This document shows, piece after piece, positions 24,407 to 32,652 of a stretch of 64,000 bases of DNA. The DNA is taken from positions 124,001 to 188,000 of the forward strand of contig DASYKY010000133.1 of assembly GCA_035995025.1 (NCBI GenBank), given 5' to 3'. The DNA comes from Actinophytocola sp035995025 (GTDB taxonomy: Bacteria > Actinomycetota > Actinomycetes > Mycobacteriales > Pseudonocardiaceae). The number at the start of each line of letters is the position of its first letter. The first letter of the stretch is position 1. The notes under the pieces were generated by a model. The model was not told where the DNA came from. It saw only the letters and a program-made list of their open reading frames with translations, and did not search any database. The translations under genes and the position numbers were made by a program.

Positions 24407-26581
24407 TTGAACGTCCACAAGAGACCGACGCCGGAAGAAGCCGTCGACCGTGCGTGGCTGGAGAAGGTCGCGGGCGAGATGCTCGCCGACGCCTCCTGGC
24501 AGGCCACGCGGCAGCCCGCGCCGCCCGCCGTCACCCACATCGTGGACGAGGACCAGCCGGCGAGCGACCGCCGCCCGGCCCGGCCCCGGAAGGCGAAGGT
24601 TGCCCGCGACGGATACGGCAGGCCGCTGCGGCCGGTGCCCGTCCCGCCGCCGGCCACCGAATGCCAGGTACGGCAGGAGATGCCGCGAACCGGCCATCCG
24701 CCCGGGATCGCGGGCAAGGTGTTGCTCGGTGCCGCGCTCACCGGCGTCGGATGGGGCTGACCACAGGGTTCGCGGCCGCCGCCCCGCCGCAGGACAACAA
24801 CGCCCCGGCGGTCACGCCGGAGTCCCGCCCGGCGCCCCGGGCCGACGTGCGGGCGATGACCGACCGGGAGCTCGGGTCCGAGCTCGGCCGCGTCAGTGGC
24901 AAAGACTAGTCAGTGGCAAGGACTATCTGCGCGAACAGGAAGTCGTCACCGAGATGAAGCTGCGCGGCATGCAGCTCTTCGAGGCGACGCCACCGGGCGG
25001 CACGGCGACGGTCCCCTTCGGCACCCAGCAGCAGGTCCCCGCGGCGCCGGCCGAGACGACCAAGCCGACGGTGAAGGTCGTCGTCGTCGGAGACTCGTTC
25101 ACCAGCGGCGAGGGGGCCGATTCTTCGACCTACCGCAGGGTGCCCGTTCCGTACACGACCGAGGACAACCTCACCTACGAGACCGTGCAGATCGACCCGG
25201 CGCACCAGTCCTCGACGGCGCCGACCCTGCAGGCGCTCGGCCGGATCCAGGCGGCCAACCCGGGGACACCGTTCGAGCAGGCGCCGCAGATCAACGCCGT
25301 CAGGGGCGCGGACGTCGTGATCGTCGGCATCGACGCGCGCTTCGCCGACTGAGTCAAGACCTCGCTGTCCAGCACCGACTCGTCGTCGGCACAGCAGTTC
25401 CCGGGGTTCATGCAGCAGCTCAACGACGGCACGTACCTCGACAACCAGACCAGGCTGCTCAACGACGTCTCCTGCATGGGCTCCCCGAACGCGACGATCG
25501 TCTCGCTCGGCTATCCCAAGGCGCTGCCGTCCGCCGTGCCCGGCACGCCGGTGTGGTACTCGCCGTTCAGCTGGTCGACGATCAGCCAGGGCGAGGCCGA
25601 CCGGTCCAACCAGCTCGCGACCGCGCTGAACACCAACAACCAGGCCGCGTCCGCCATGGCGGCGTCGCAGCACCCTGGCAGCAGTGGCTCTACGCGGACG
25701 TGGCGACCGCGCTGCAGGGGCACGAGCTGCTCACCCAGCCAGGAGGGCCTCAACGGCCTTGACCTGACGAACGTTCAGGGGTCCTACCACCCGAACGACC
25801 TCGGGAAGCGGCTGCTCGGCAGCGTGCTGCAGCCCTACGTCGAGCAGGCGGTGAACAACCAGCTGACGAGGTTCGGCGTGCAGGGCGCGCAGAACGTCCC
25901 GGTGAGCGACCAGACCTTCGCCAACCAGTGGAACCTCCGGGTGGACGTGCCGCTGCAGATGCAGAACCAGCAGCAGCCGGCGCCCCAGCCCACCGACCAG
26001 GCGCGCCGGAGGGCACGAACCAGCCCAACGGCACCGGCCAGACACCGGCCCAGCCCAACGGCACCCAGCCAGCCGACCCGAACGCCGCCCAGCCAGGCGC
26101 TCAGCCAGCCGATCCGAACGCCGCTCAGCCGGACGCCCAGCCGGCCGACCTGAATGCGGACACCGGATCGGGCAACTTCAGCGGCACCCTCGACCCGGCC
26201 TCCCGCAGCGTCTCCGGCAACGCGGAAACCGGCACCGGCACCGTGGACAACGGTTCCGGCAACGTCGACACCGGCGCCGGTAGCTCGAACACCGGCTTCG
26301 GCAACAACAACGGCGGCGTCGACACGGGCGCCGGTTACTCCGATTCCGGGTTCGGCAACAACAGCGACGGTGCCATCGATTCGAGCGGCGGTTCCGTCAA
26401 CTCCGGTGGCGCTGTCGACACCGGCGCGGGCTGCTCCGTCTCCGGACTCGGTAGTTCCGGCGGCAGTGTCGACTCCGGTCTCGGCAGCACGGGCGGCCTC
26501 GACACGGGCAGCTCCGGCGGATTCGACTCCGGCGGCGGGTTCGACTCGGGTGGTGGGTTCGACTCCGGCGGTGGCTTCTAG
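24407..26581 (+). pseudogene. Multiply frameshifted SGNH/GDSL-type secreted hydrolase with Gly-rich repeat tail
   Basis: Starting at TTG 24407 (AAGGGAG upstream) the ancestral product can be pieced together. A basic head (NVHKRPTPEEAVDRAWLEKV) leads to a membrane helix (GIAGKVLLGAALTGVG) and a signal-like AAAAPPQDN. The hydrolase core follows, with block I VVVVGDSFTSGEGA and a late QGSYHPNDLGKRLLGSVL carrying the catalytic-His region. A Pro/Gln/Asn linker and a tail of VDTGAGYSDSGFGNN and FDSGGG repeats complete it. Lesions: frameshift near 24750; a 17-bp tandem duplication at 24892-24925 making a TAG; in-frame TGA at 25350-25352; compensating shifts near 25678 and 25738; and a shift near 26000. 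Flanking genes are intact, so this looks like real decay rather than poor sequence. Confidence 0.75.
24892..24925 (+). repeat. 17-bp tandem duplication disrupting the SGNH gene
   Basis: GTCAGTGGCAAAGACTA is followed at once by GTCAGTGGCAAGGACTA (one mismatch). Removing one copy rejoins ...ELGRVSGKD with YLREQEVVTEM in a single frame, so the duplication is the lesion that creates the TAG at 24907. Confidence 0.85.
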
Positions 26582-26621
26582 CCGAAGAACCGAGGACCGG
26601 GCACGGTCCGGACGCGCCGAC

Positions 26622-27467
26622 TCAGGCCGTCGGGGCCGTGCCCCCGGTGCGGCCCAGATGCAGCGCGGCGCGGTTCGCGGCGTTCAGGTCGCCGACCGTC
26701 ACCAGCCGGACCTCCGCCGCGCGACGGCCGACCGCGAAGCGGACGTTGCGGTGCTGGCCGCCCGTGCCCCGGAACGGGTCGTCGTGGCGGCCGAAGGCGA
26801 CCGCGGCCACCTTGCGGATCGCGTCGTCGACCCGCTGCGGGCGTTCGAGGTTCCACGCGTACCCGTGCCAGGTGAGCACCCGCTCGTAGATCTCCCGGTT
26901 CGTCGGCGGCCGCGGGTAGTCGTCGGCCCCAGCCAGCCACGGCTCGGCCAGCGCCAGCGCCACGAACCACTCCCGCCCGTGCGGCATCAGGCCCGGCGCC
27001 TCCTTGGTCGGCGCCGCGTCGCGCTGCATGAGGGCCGCCAACGGAATCGGGCCCGTGATGGACGAGTCGGTGCGCATCACGTCGACCACGAGCACCCGGT
27101 CGGCGAGCTCATGGCCGACTTGCTTGCCGCGCAACACCAGTAGCTGGCTCTCCCCCTCGTCGAGCTGCGCGGACATGCCCACGGTGAGGATGACGCGGCG
27201 CGCCCCACCCGGCGCGTCCAGCATCGAGGACAGCTGCGCCTCCGTGCCTCCGTGCCACCGCAGGCGCGCGGTCTCCTCCCCCACGATCAGCTCACCGAGC
27301 ATCCGTGACACGTGTTCCGCGCTGTCCGGCAGCGGGAAGGCCGTCACCCGAAGCTGCGTGTCCAGCCGGTCCTCGGGAACCCTGGGTGCGCGGCCGAACA
27401 GCAGTGTCTCGCCGGACCCGAGAATCACCGCCGGCACATCCGACCCACGAACAGTGACCCGCAGCAC
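26622..27467 (-). CDS. FHA-like domain protein downstream of the Ser/Thr kinase
   Basis: 281 residues from GTG 27467. The N-terminal 100 residues look like an FHA fold: GETLLFGRAPRV (the FGR strand-turn), AEHVSRMLGELIVGEETARL (the SxxH/R-like loop) and ARLRWHGGTEAQLS. The second half contains a MRTDSSITGPIPLAALMQRD region and then a helical segment with LTWHGYAWNLERPQRVDDAI, RKVAAVAFG, resembling a small DNA- or protein-binding domain. It starts 20 bp after the kinase stop, so it is likely co-transcribed and may recognise phosphothreonine products of that kinase. I do not recognise the C-terminal domain. Confidence 0.65.
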   Translation of the reverse strand: MLRVTVRGSDVPAVILGSGETLLFGRAPRVPEDRLDTQLRVTAFPLPDSAEHVSRMLGELIVGEETARLRWHGGTEAQLSSMLDAPGGARRVILTVGMSAQLDEGESQLLVLRGKQVGHELADRVLVVDVMRTDSSITGPIPLAALMQRDAAPTKEAPGLMPHGREWFVALALAEPWLAGADDYPRPPTNREIYERVLTWHGYAWNLERPQRVDDAIRKVAAVAFGRHDDPFRGTGGQHRNVRFAVGRRAAEVRLVTVGDLNAANRAALHLGRTGGTAPTA

Positions 27468-27487
27468 GGGCGCCAGCCTAGAGAACC

Positions 27488-29212
27488 TTACGGAGCAGTG
27501 AGTCGGAAACTGCCGAGAATTGCGGTCAGGTCGTCCTGCCGGGTGCGCCAGAGCCGTTCCGCCTCGGCACGCGTGTTGCCCTGCGAGCTGATCGTGAGGA
27601 TGTACGTTCGCCCGGCGCTGGTCACGAACGCGTTCAGCCGCTCGTGGAGGTCGTATCCGCCGTCCTCGTCGACGTGGTAGGCCACCTCGAGCTGCGCGCG
27701 GGTCGTGCCCTTCGCCGCGGGCACCTTGGCCAGCTTGATCCGCTTGTACTTCGAGATGTAGTCCACGTCGAGGAAGTCGCCCCGCTCGAGATCGGTGAGC
27801 TCGCCGAAGGCGCCACCGGGAGCGGCGTCGTCCCACCACTCGAGGTGGGCCAGCACCAGGCGCGGGCTGTGCGGGTCGCTGACCCAGAAGATCTCCTGCT
27901 CGGACGGATCCTTGAACCAGCCCCGCGGAATCGCGATGCTGAACCCGTCGCCGCGGTGTTCGGTGAAGCCGGACGGCACGGCGCTCGGCTGCGCGGCGGC
28001 TGTGGCGGTGGCGGACCCCGCCACCGCGCCCGGCCGCCCCAGCAACCAGACGCCGCCCATCGCCACGAGGACGAGCACGGCGAACAGGAGCACCAGTGGT
28101 TTCCGCAAGCGGTGCGCGCGGGTGTGGCTGCCGGTCGTCGAGTCCCGCAGCGGCCCCACGACGTGCACGGTGCTCGAATCGACCGCCGGTTCCTTGGGCG
28201 ACCCGGACACCAGGTCCCTGGCCGGCCTGGCGATGAGGTCTGTCCCTGGCCGGCCCGCCGGCGCGCGCCGTGGCCGCGACAGTTGTTGCGACCGTGACCC
28301 GGACTGCGGCCCGGACGGCGGCCCGGACGGCGGCCCCGACCACTGTCCCGGCCGTGGTCCGGGCCGTGACTCAGGTGCCTGCTCGGGCGCCTGCACGATC
28401 CTCGGGACACCGGCGATCGCGGCGAGCAGCGCGCTGGCCGCGGCCGCGGTGGGTCGCTGCCACGATTCCTTGGCCAGCATCATCTCGAGCACCCGCCACA
28501 GCCGGGGTGCGTTGGCGATGGGTGCGGGTTCGTAGGTGAGGACCGCCGCGAGGGTGGCGTGGGTGTCGGAACGCGCGAACGGCGACTCGCCCCGCAGGGC
28601 GGCGCACAGGGTGACGCCCAGGGACCACACGTCCGACGCCGGGGTCACCTTGCCGTTGATCCGTTCCGGCGCCATGTAGTCCATCGAGCCGACGACCGTG
28701 TCGGTGCCGGTTCCGTCGGACGTGATAGCGGCGATCCCGAAGTCGGTGAGCACGACCCGCTCGCCGTCGAGCAGGATGTTGGCCGGCTTGACGTCACGGT
28801 GCACGACGCCGCGCGCGTGCGCCATCGACAGGGCGTCCAGCACCCGGACCCCGATCTCGGCGACGCGCTGCTCAGGCAGCGGTCCCTGCTCGCGGACCAG
28901 GTCCGCGAGCGAGCGGCCCTCGACCAGCTCCATCAGGATCAGCGGCCGGCCGTCGTCGACGACAACGTCGTGGACGGCAACCACGCCAGGGTGGCGCAGC
29001 TGCGCGGCCGCGCGCGCCTCCCGTAACGCCAGCCGGGCGTGGGCGTCGTTGTCCACGCCGATCCTGACGTGCAGTTCCTTGACGGCAATATCACGTCGCA
29101 GGAGCTCGTCGTGCGCCCGCCACACCACACCCATCCCGCCCTCTCCGATGCGGGTGAGTAAGCGGTAGCGACCGGCGACCACTGTCACCTGTAGAAAACT
29201 ACGCGCGATCAT
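27488..29212 (-). CDS. Receptor-type eukaryotic-like Ser/Thr protein kinase
   Basis: 574 residues. Kinase domain about 14-265: GEGGMG glycine loop, Lys45 in AVKEL, HRDVKPAN (138-145) and DFG (157-159), APE (181-183); all catalytic residues are present. A Pro/Gly/Ser/Gln linker with WSGPPSGPPSGPQSGS repeats (277-310) leads to a membrane helix (371-391) and an extracellular domain (about 405-574), starting PSGFTEHRGDGFSIAIPRGW, that resembles a lipoprotein-like sensor fold rather than PASTA repeats. The ATG at 29212 overlaps the stop of the upstream small gene (ATGA), which decides the start. Downstream is the FHA-like partner. It likely senses an envelope signal and phosphorylates cytosolic targets. 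Confidence 0.92.
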   Translation of the reverse strand: MIARSFLQVTVVAGRYRLLTRIGEGGMGVVWRAHDELLRRDIAVKELHVRIGVDNDAHARLALREARAAAQLRHPGVVAVHDVVVDDGRPLILMELVEGRSLADLVREQGPLPEQRVAEIGVRVLDALSMAHARGVVHRDVKPANILLDGERVVLTDFGIAAITSDGTGTDTVVGSMDYMAPERINGKVTPASDVWSLGVTLCAALRGESPFARSDTHATLAAVLTYEPAPIANAPRLWRVLEMMLAKESWQRPTAAAASALLAAIAGVPRIVQAPEQAPESRPGPRPGQWSGPPSGPPSGPQSGSRSQQLSRPRRAPAGRPGTDLIARPARDLVSGSPKEPAVDSSTVHVVGPLRDSTTGSHTRAHRLRKPLVLLFAVLVLVAMGGVWLLGRPGAVAGSATATAAAQPSAVPSGFTEHRGDGFSIAIPRGWFKDPSEQEIFWVSDPHSPRLVLAHLEWWDDAAPGGAFGELTDLERGDFLDVDYISKYKRIKLAKVPAAKGTTRAQLEVAYHVDEDGGYDLHERLNAFVTSAGRTYILTISSQGNTRAEAERLWRTRQDDLTAILGSFRLTAP

Positions 29213-29685
29213 GCTGCGTGGTAAACAAAACACCAACTGTTACGACAATTGACACACACCGCTGTCCCCCATCTGCTGACCGTATTGTTGGGCAGCTGGT
29301 TGGGCGCCAGGCCCGGATCCGACATGGCCTTCGGCTCCTCCCGGACGATCCGGCCGTCCGCGTCGGTCGGGTGACCCGCGAAGTTGTCCCGTTCCACCAG
29401 CTCAGCGGCGTTGTAGTCGCCGGCGGTCTGGTTGTAGCGCTCGATCGCGACGTTGCGTTGCCTCGCCGTCGTCGCGTTGGTGATGTCGTCGATCGCGCTC
29501 TTGAACCGCGCCCGGAACCGGTCGCGCAGGTCCTTGTTGAAGTGGTCGTTGAGGAAGCTGTCGCACATCTGTGCTTCGACGACACCCCTGACGAGTGACT
29601 TCCGGACCTCTGCCGGCAGCGCGCCGAAGCGCGACGCGTGCGACGGGTACTGGTCGACGTACCCCCGGGGCTCACCGGCGTTCAT
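29209..29685 (-). CDS. Hypothetical protein translationally coupled to the Ser/Thr kinase
   Basis: 158 residues from ATG 29685. A helical, charged body (ALPAEVRKSLVRGVVEAQMC, FLNDHFNKDLRDRFRARFKS) is followed by a polar linker and an unusual C-terminus rich in Cys and aromatics: WGTAVCVNCRNSWCFVYHAA. The CxxC plus a third Cys could bind zinc or form disulfides. Its TGA overlaps the kinase ATG by 4 bp, so the two are made together and probably work together. There is no signal peptide or membrane helix. I do not recognise a family. The C-terminus could also be read as a peptide-precursor core, but no modifying enzyme other than the upstream methyltransferase is nearby. Confidence 0.6.
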   Translation of the reverse strand: MNAGEPRGYVDQYPSHASRFGALPAEVRKSLVRGVVEAQMCDSFLNDHFNKDLRDRFRARFKSAIDDITNATTARQRNVAIERYNQTAGDYNAAELVERDNFAGHPTDADGRIVREEPKAMSDPGLAPNQLPNNTVSRWGTAVCVNCRNSWCFVYHAA

Positions 29686-29790
29686 GAGCCCCCTTCTCGG
29701 TCGGACACCCGCCGCCGGATCGGGACGTGGTGCGGCATGGCGCCGGGGCCAACAGCCGGCGCCATGCCGAAGACTTGCCACGGACGGGAT

Positions 29791-29833
29791 GTACATCCCC
29801 GGCACGACACGGCCCCTCGTGCCGGGGATGTAC
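29791..29833. terminator. Perfect 17-bp-arm hairpin between methyltransferase and kinase operon
   Basis: GTACATCCCCGGCACGA, 9-nt loop, TCGTGCCGGGGATGTAC. Both arms match perfectly. It lies 107 bp after the stop of the minus-strand methyltransferase and 105 bp before the small gene at 29685. No T-run follows, but actinobacterial terminators often lack one. Transcription termination or an mRNA structure is most likely; an operator is possible. Confidence 0.65.
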
Positions 29834-29913
29834 CTGACGGCTCCCGTCTGCCGCCAACAGGAAAGACACTTCGAAACTACGGGTTCGATCTTGATCGCGT
29901 CAACGAACGAGCC

Positions 29914-29927
29914 CCGGAAACTTCCGG
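29914..29927. promoter_or_regulatory. 14-bp palindrome CCGGAAACTTCCGG (second copy)
   Basis: CCGGAA, AC, TTCCGG is the exact reverse complement of the palindrome at 24296-24309. It lies just beyond the stop of the methyltransferase and about 230 bp upstream of the kinase-operon start, where a promoter for that operon would be expected. Confidence 0.45.
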
Positions 29928-29939
29928 TTCGTCCGAGTC

Positions 29940-30947
29940 CTATGTGGAGTGTTTGAGCACGACCAGCTCGCCAGCGCTGTGGATGAGCGGATCACCGTAC
30001 CGACCGCACACCTCGTAGCCGCGCGTGCCGAACATCTCGACGATCCGGTCGGAGGTCACGGGGTCGAGCACGCCGCCCTCGGTGCCGGCGGTCGCGCGGC
30101 GCTTGCCTTCGCGGGAGTTCAGCGACACCACGTACGTCACGCCGAGGCCGCTCACCACGTCGACGTAGTGGTCGACCACGTGCGGCTCCATCTCCTGGAA
30201 GGAGAACGAGTTGACGAACACGTCGAACGGGCCGCGCACGTCGGGCAGCCGCCAGTTGGGCAGGCAGGCGGACCCGGCGGCGTCCGGCGTTTCCGGGGTC
30301 CCCACGCGATCGCCGAACAACGTGGTCAGGTAGTACGCGGCGACCGTCAGCAGCGGCGGGATGTCCAGGTTGACGTAGCGGGCCTGCTGATCGCGCTGCA
30401 GCAGGATCTCGCCGAGCACGCCGAAGCCGCCGCCGATCTCCAGGAAGTGCCGTGGCGGCGCGTCGACGTGGCGGGACAGCGCGGCGAGGCACAGCAGATA
30501 GTTCAGGTACGGCTTGCCCCACCGGGTGTCCGTGTCGGTCAGCGCGTAGTGGCGCGGGGGCCGGCCGGCCGCGTTCTCGCCGAAACCCTCCAGTTCGAAC
30601 GGCCAGCGGGACTGGTCCCAGGTCAGCCGGGCCGCGTCGAAGTCCCGCACGGCCTCGTGAAAGCCGTTCAGCGAGCGCAGCCACGACAGCCTGGTCAGCG
30701 CCGGGTTGGCCTTCGCGGCATGCTTGAACGTCTTGTCGACGGTGCCGGGCGCAAGGAGCCCGCCGTAGCCGGGGTAGAACCAGTAGCCGGCGGTCGGCCA
30801 GGACTTGAACGTCTCCAGCCCGCGCGCCTCCAGATCGCCGAGGATCTCCCGCAGCCCTGGTGTCCAGAAGTTCGTCGGACGGTAGATCGGGTCGCAGTCG
30901 CGGACGTCCTCGAGGAGCCGCTTGGTCATGCCGGTCCAGTCGGTCAC
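29940..30947 (-). CDS. Putative sugar O-methyltransferase (SAM-dependent)
   Basis: 335 residues from GTG 30947. An N-terminal helical region of about 150 residues (IYRPTNFWTPGLREILGDLE; TRLSWLRSLNGFHEAVRDFD) precedes a Rossmann fold with SAM motif I RHFLEIGGGFGVLGEILLQR, then RYVNLDIPPLLTVAAYYLTT and the catalytic-face strand VFVNSFSFQEMEP. The combination matches the 'putative sugar O-methyltransferase' family found near glycan genes. No glycosyltransferases are nearby here. It is divergent from the AtuA cluster. Confidence 0.78.
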   Translation of the reverse strand: MTDWTGMTKRLLEDVRDCDPIYRPTNFWTPGLREILGDLEARGLETFKSWPTAGYWFYPGYGGLLAPGTVDKTFKHAAKANPALTRLSWLRSLNGFHEAVRDFDAARLTWDQSRWPFELEGFGENAAGRPPRHYALTDTDTRWGKPYLNYLLCLAALSRHVDAPPRHFLEIGGGFGVLGEILLQRDQQARYVNLDIPPLLTVAAYYLTTLFGDRVGTPETPDAAGSACLPNWRLPDVRGPFDVFVNSFSFQEMEPHVVDHYVDVVSGLGVTYVVSLNSREGKRRATAGTEGGVLDPVTSDRIVEMFGTRGYEVCGRYGDPLIHSAGELVVLKHST

Positions 30948-30984
30948 GGCACGACCTTAGTGGGCTCGAATTGACCTAGTAGAT

Positions 30985-30993
30985 ATATGATAT
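30985..30993. promoter_or_regulatory. AT-rich palindrome/-10 element at the AtuA promoter
   Basis: ATAT-G-ATAT, containing the -10-like TATGAT (30986-30991) that ends 6 bp before GTG 30998. The same 9-mer occurs at 35003-35011 before the minus-strand LLM operon at the other end of the cluster. Confidence 0.5.
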
Positions 30994-30997
30994 TTCC

Positions 30998-32338
30998 GTG
31001 AGCGTGGTACGGATCGGGTGCGGTGCCGGGTACGCGGGCGACCGGCTGGAGGCCGCGGCGGAGCTGGCCGAGCGCGGCGACCTCGACTACCTGGTGCTGG
31101 AGTGCCTGGCGGAGCGGACCCTGGCCCTGGCCTACGCGCGCAGGCGGCGCGATCCGTCGCTCGGCTACGACGCCGGGCTGGCGGCGCGCATGGAGACGCT
31201 GCTGCCCACCTGTGCCACGGGCACCACGCTGGTCTCCAACCTCGGCGCGGCCAACCCGCGCGGGGCGCTCGACGCGACCGTGGAGATCGCCGGGCGCCTC
31301 GGGCTGACCGGCATGCGCGTCGGCGCGGTCGACGGCGACGACGTGCTCGAGCGGCTCGACGGCCTGGACCGCACCGTCTGGGAGACCGGGCAGCCGCTCG
31401 GCGAGGCGCTCGGCGACATCGACTGGGCGCACGCCTACCTCGGCGCGGACGCGCTGCTGCCGGCGCTGCGGGCCGGCTGCCGGGTGGTGCTGGCCGGCCG
31501 GATCGCCGACCCGTCGCTGTTCCTCGCCCCGCTCATGCACGAGTTCGGCTGGGCGGCCGACGACTGGCACCGCCTCGGCCGCGGCACGATGGTCGGCCAC
31601 CTGCTGGAGTGCGGGTCCAGCGTGACCGGTGGCTACTTCGCCGAGCCCGGTCGCAAGGACGTGCCCGGCCTGACGAGCATCGGCATGCCGATCGCCGAGG
31701 TCGACCGGGACGGCACCGCGGTGGTCGGCAAGACGCCCGGGACCGGCGGGCAGGTGTCCGTGCGGACCTGCAAGGAACAGTTGCTTTATGAGATCCATGA
31801 TCCGGCGGCCTACCTGACCCCGGACGTGACCGCCGACTTCTCCCGGGCGACGCTGGCGCAGGCCGGCGCGGACCGGGTGGCCGTCGACGGCGGGTCCGGC
31901 CACGTCCGGCCGGACGAGCTCAAGGTGGTGATGGGCGTCCGGGACGGTTTCATCGGCGAGGGCGAGATGTCCTACGCCGGGCCAGGTGCACTGCGCCGGG
32001 CCAGGCTGAGCGCCGAGATCGTCCGGGACCGGCTGGACCGCCAGGGCGTGCGCTACTCGGCTCTGCGCACCGAGTTCATCGGGTACGACGCCGTGCTCGG
32101 CCCGATCGCCCGCCGGGCCGAGCCGCCCGAGCCGTTCGAGGTCCGGCTGCGGATCGCCGCGCGGACGGAGACCGAGCGCGCGGCGGCGGTCGTCGGTGCC
32201 GAGGTGGAGGCGCTGACCATCACCGGCCCGGCCGGCGGGGCCGGCAAGCGTTCCTCGACCCGGGCCGTGGTGTCGGTGCGCTCGACCTCGATCCCCCGCT
32301 CGCTCGTGCGGACCACGCTGCACACGGCGACCACCTGA
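30998..32338 (+). CDS. Acyclic-terpene-utilisation AtuA family protein (DUF1446)
   Basis: 446 residues. Family landmarks are RIGCGAGYAGDRLEAAAELA at the start, LPTCATGTTLVSNLGAANPR, LAGRIADPSLFLAPLMHEFGWAADDW, LECGSSVTGGYFAEPGRKDV, and PAAYLTPDVTADFSRATLAQ near 270. AtuA-type proteins are required for citronellol/geraniol degradation in pseudomonads, but the enzymatic step is not settled. The small C-terminal AtuA-like domain is encoded separately by the next gene, 11 bp downstream. Start is the leaderless GTG 30998. Confidence 0.85.
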   Translation: MSVVRIGCGAGYAGDRLEAAAELAERGDLDYLVLECLAERTLALAYARRRRDPSLGYDAGLAARMETLLPTCATGTTLVSNLGAANPRGALDATVEIAGRLGLTGMRVGAVDGDDVLERLDGLDRTVWETGQPLGEALGDIDWAHAYLGADALLPALRAGCRVVLAGRIADPSLFLAPLMHEFGWAADDWHRLGRGTMVGHLLECGSSVTGGYFAEPGRKDVPGLTSIGMPIAEVDRDGTAVVGKTPGTGGQVSVRTCKEQLLYEIHDPAAYLTPDVTADFSRATLAQAGADRVAVDGGSGHVRPDELKVVMGVRDGFIGEGEMSYAGPGALRRARLSAEIVRDRLDRQGVRYSALRTEFIGYDAVLGPIARRAEPPEPFEVRLRIAARTETERAAAVVGAEVEALTITGPAGGAGKRSSTRAVVSVRSTSIPRSLVRTTLHTATT

Positions 32339-32349
32339 GGAGACGGCCC

Positions 32350-32652
32350 ATGCTGTTGCACGAGATCGCCCACGCCCGGGCCGGTGACAAGGGCGAGATC
32401 ACCAACATCTGCGTGTTCCCGTACCGGGACGAGGACTACCCGCTACTCGTCGAGCAGCTGACCGCGCAGCGGGTCGCGGCGCACTTCGCCGGCATCGTGA
32501 CCGGCACGGTGCAGCGCTACGAGGTGCCGACCGTGTGCGGGCTGAACTTCGTGCTGAACGGGACCCGGCCGGGCGGGGTGTCGGCCGCGCTGGAGCTGGA
32601 CGCGCACGGCAAGAGCCTGTCGTACGGCCTGCTGCTGATCGACCTCGGCTGA
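32350..32652 (+). CDS. AtuA-like ferredoxin-fold small protein
   Basis: 100 residues beginning LLHEIAHARAGDKGEITNIC, then VAAHFAGIVTGTVQRYEVPT and LNFVLNGTRPGGVSAALELD. The HxRAGDKG(E/D)xxNI motif is the hallmark of the domain fused to the C-terminus of many AtuA proteins; here it is a separate polypeptide, presumably forming a complex with the upstream product. GGAGA precedes the ATG. Its stop overlaps the next start (TGATG). Confidence 0.85.
   Translation: MLLHEIAHARAGDKGEITNICVFPYRDEDYPLLVEQLTAQRVAAHFAGIVTGTVQRYEVPTVCGLNFVLNGTRPGGVSAALELDAHGKSLSYGLLLIDLG

Noticed and set aside
24407..26581. Separate small genes instead of one broken SGNH gene
   Set aside because: The pieces join in order into one recognisable hydrolase, and removal of the 17-bp duplication restores the frame exactly.
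29209..29685. RiPP precursor peptide
   Set aside because: Only the Cys-rich C-terminus suggests it; no leader-type N-terminus, cyclase or dehydratase is nearby, and the coupling is to a kinase.
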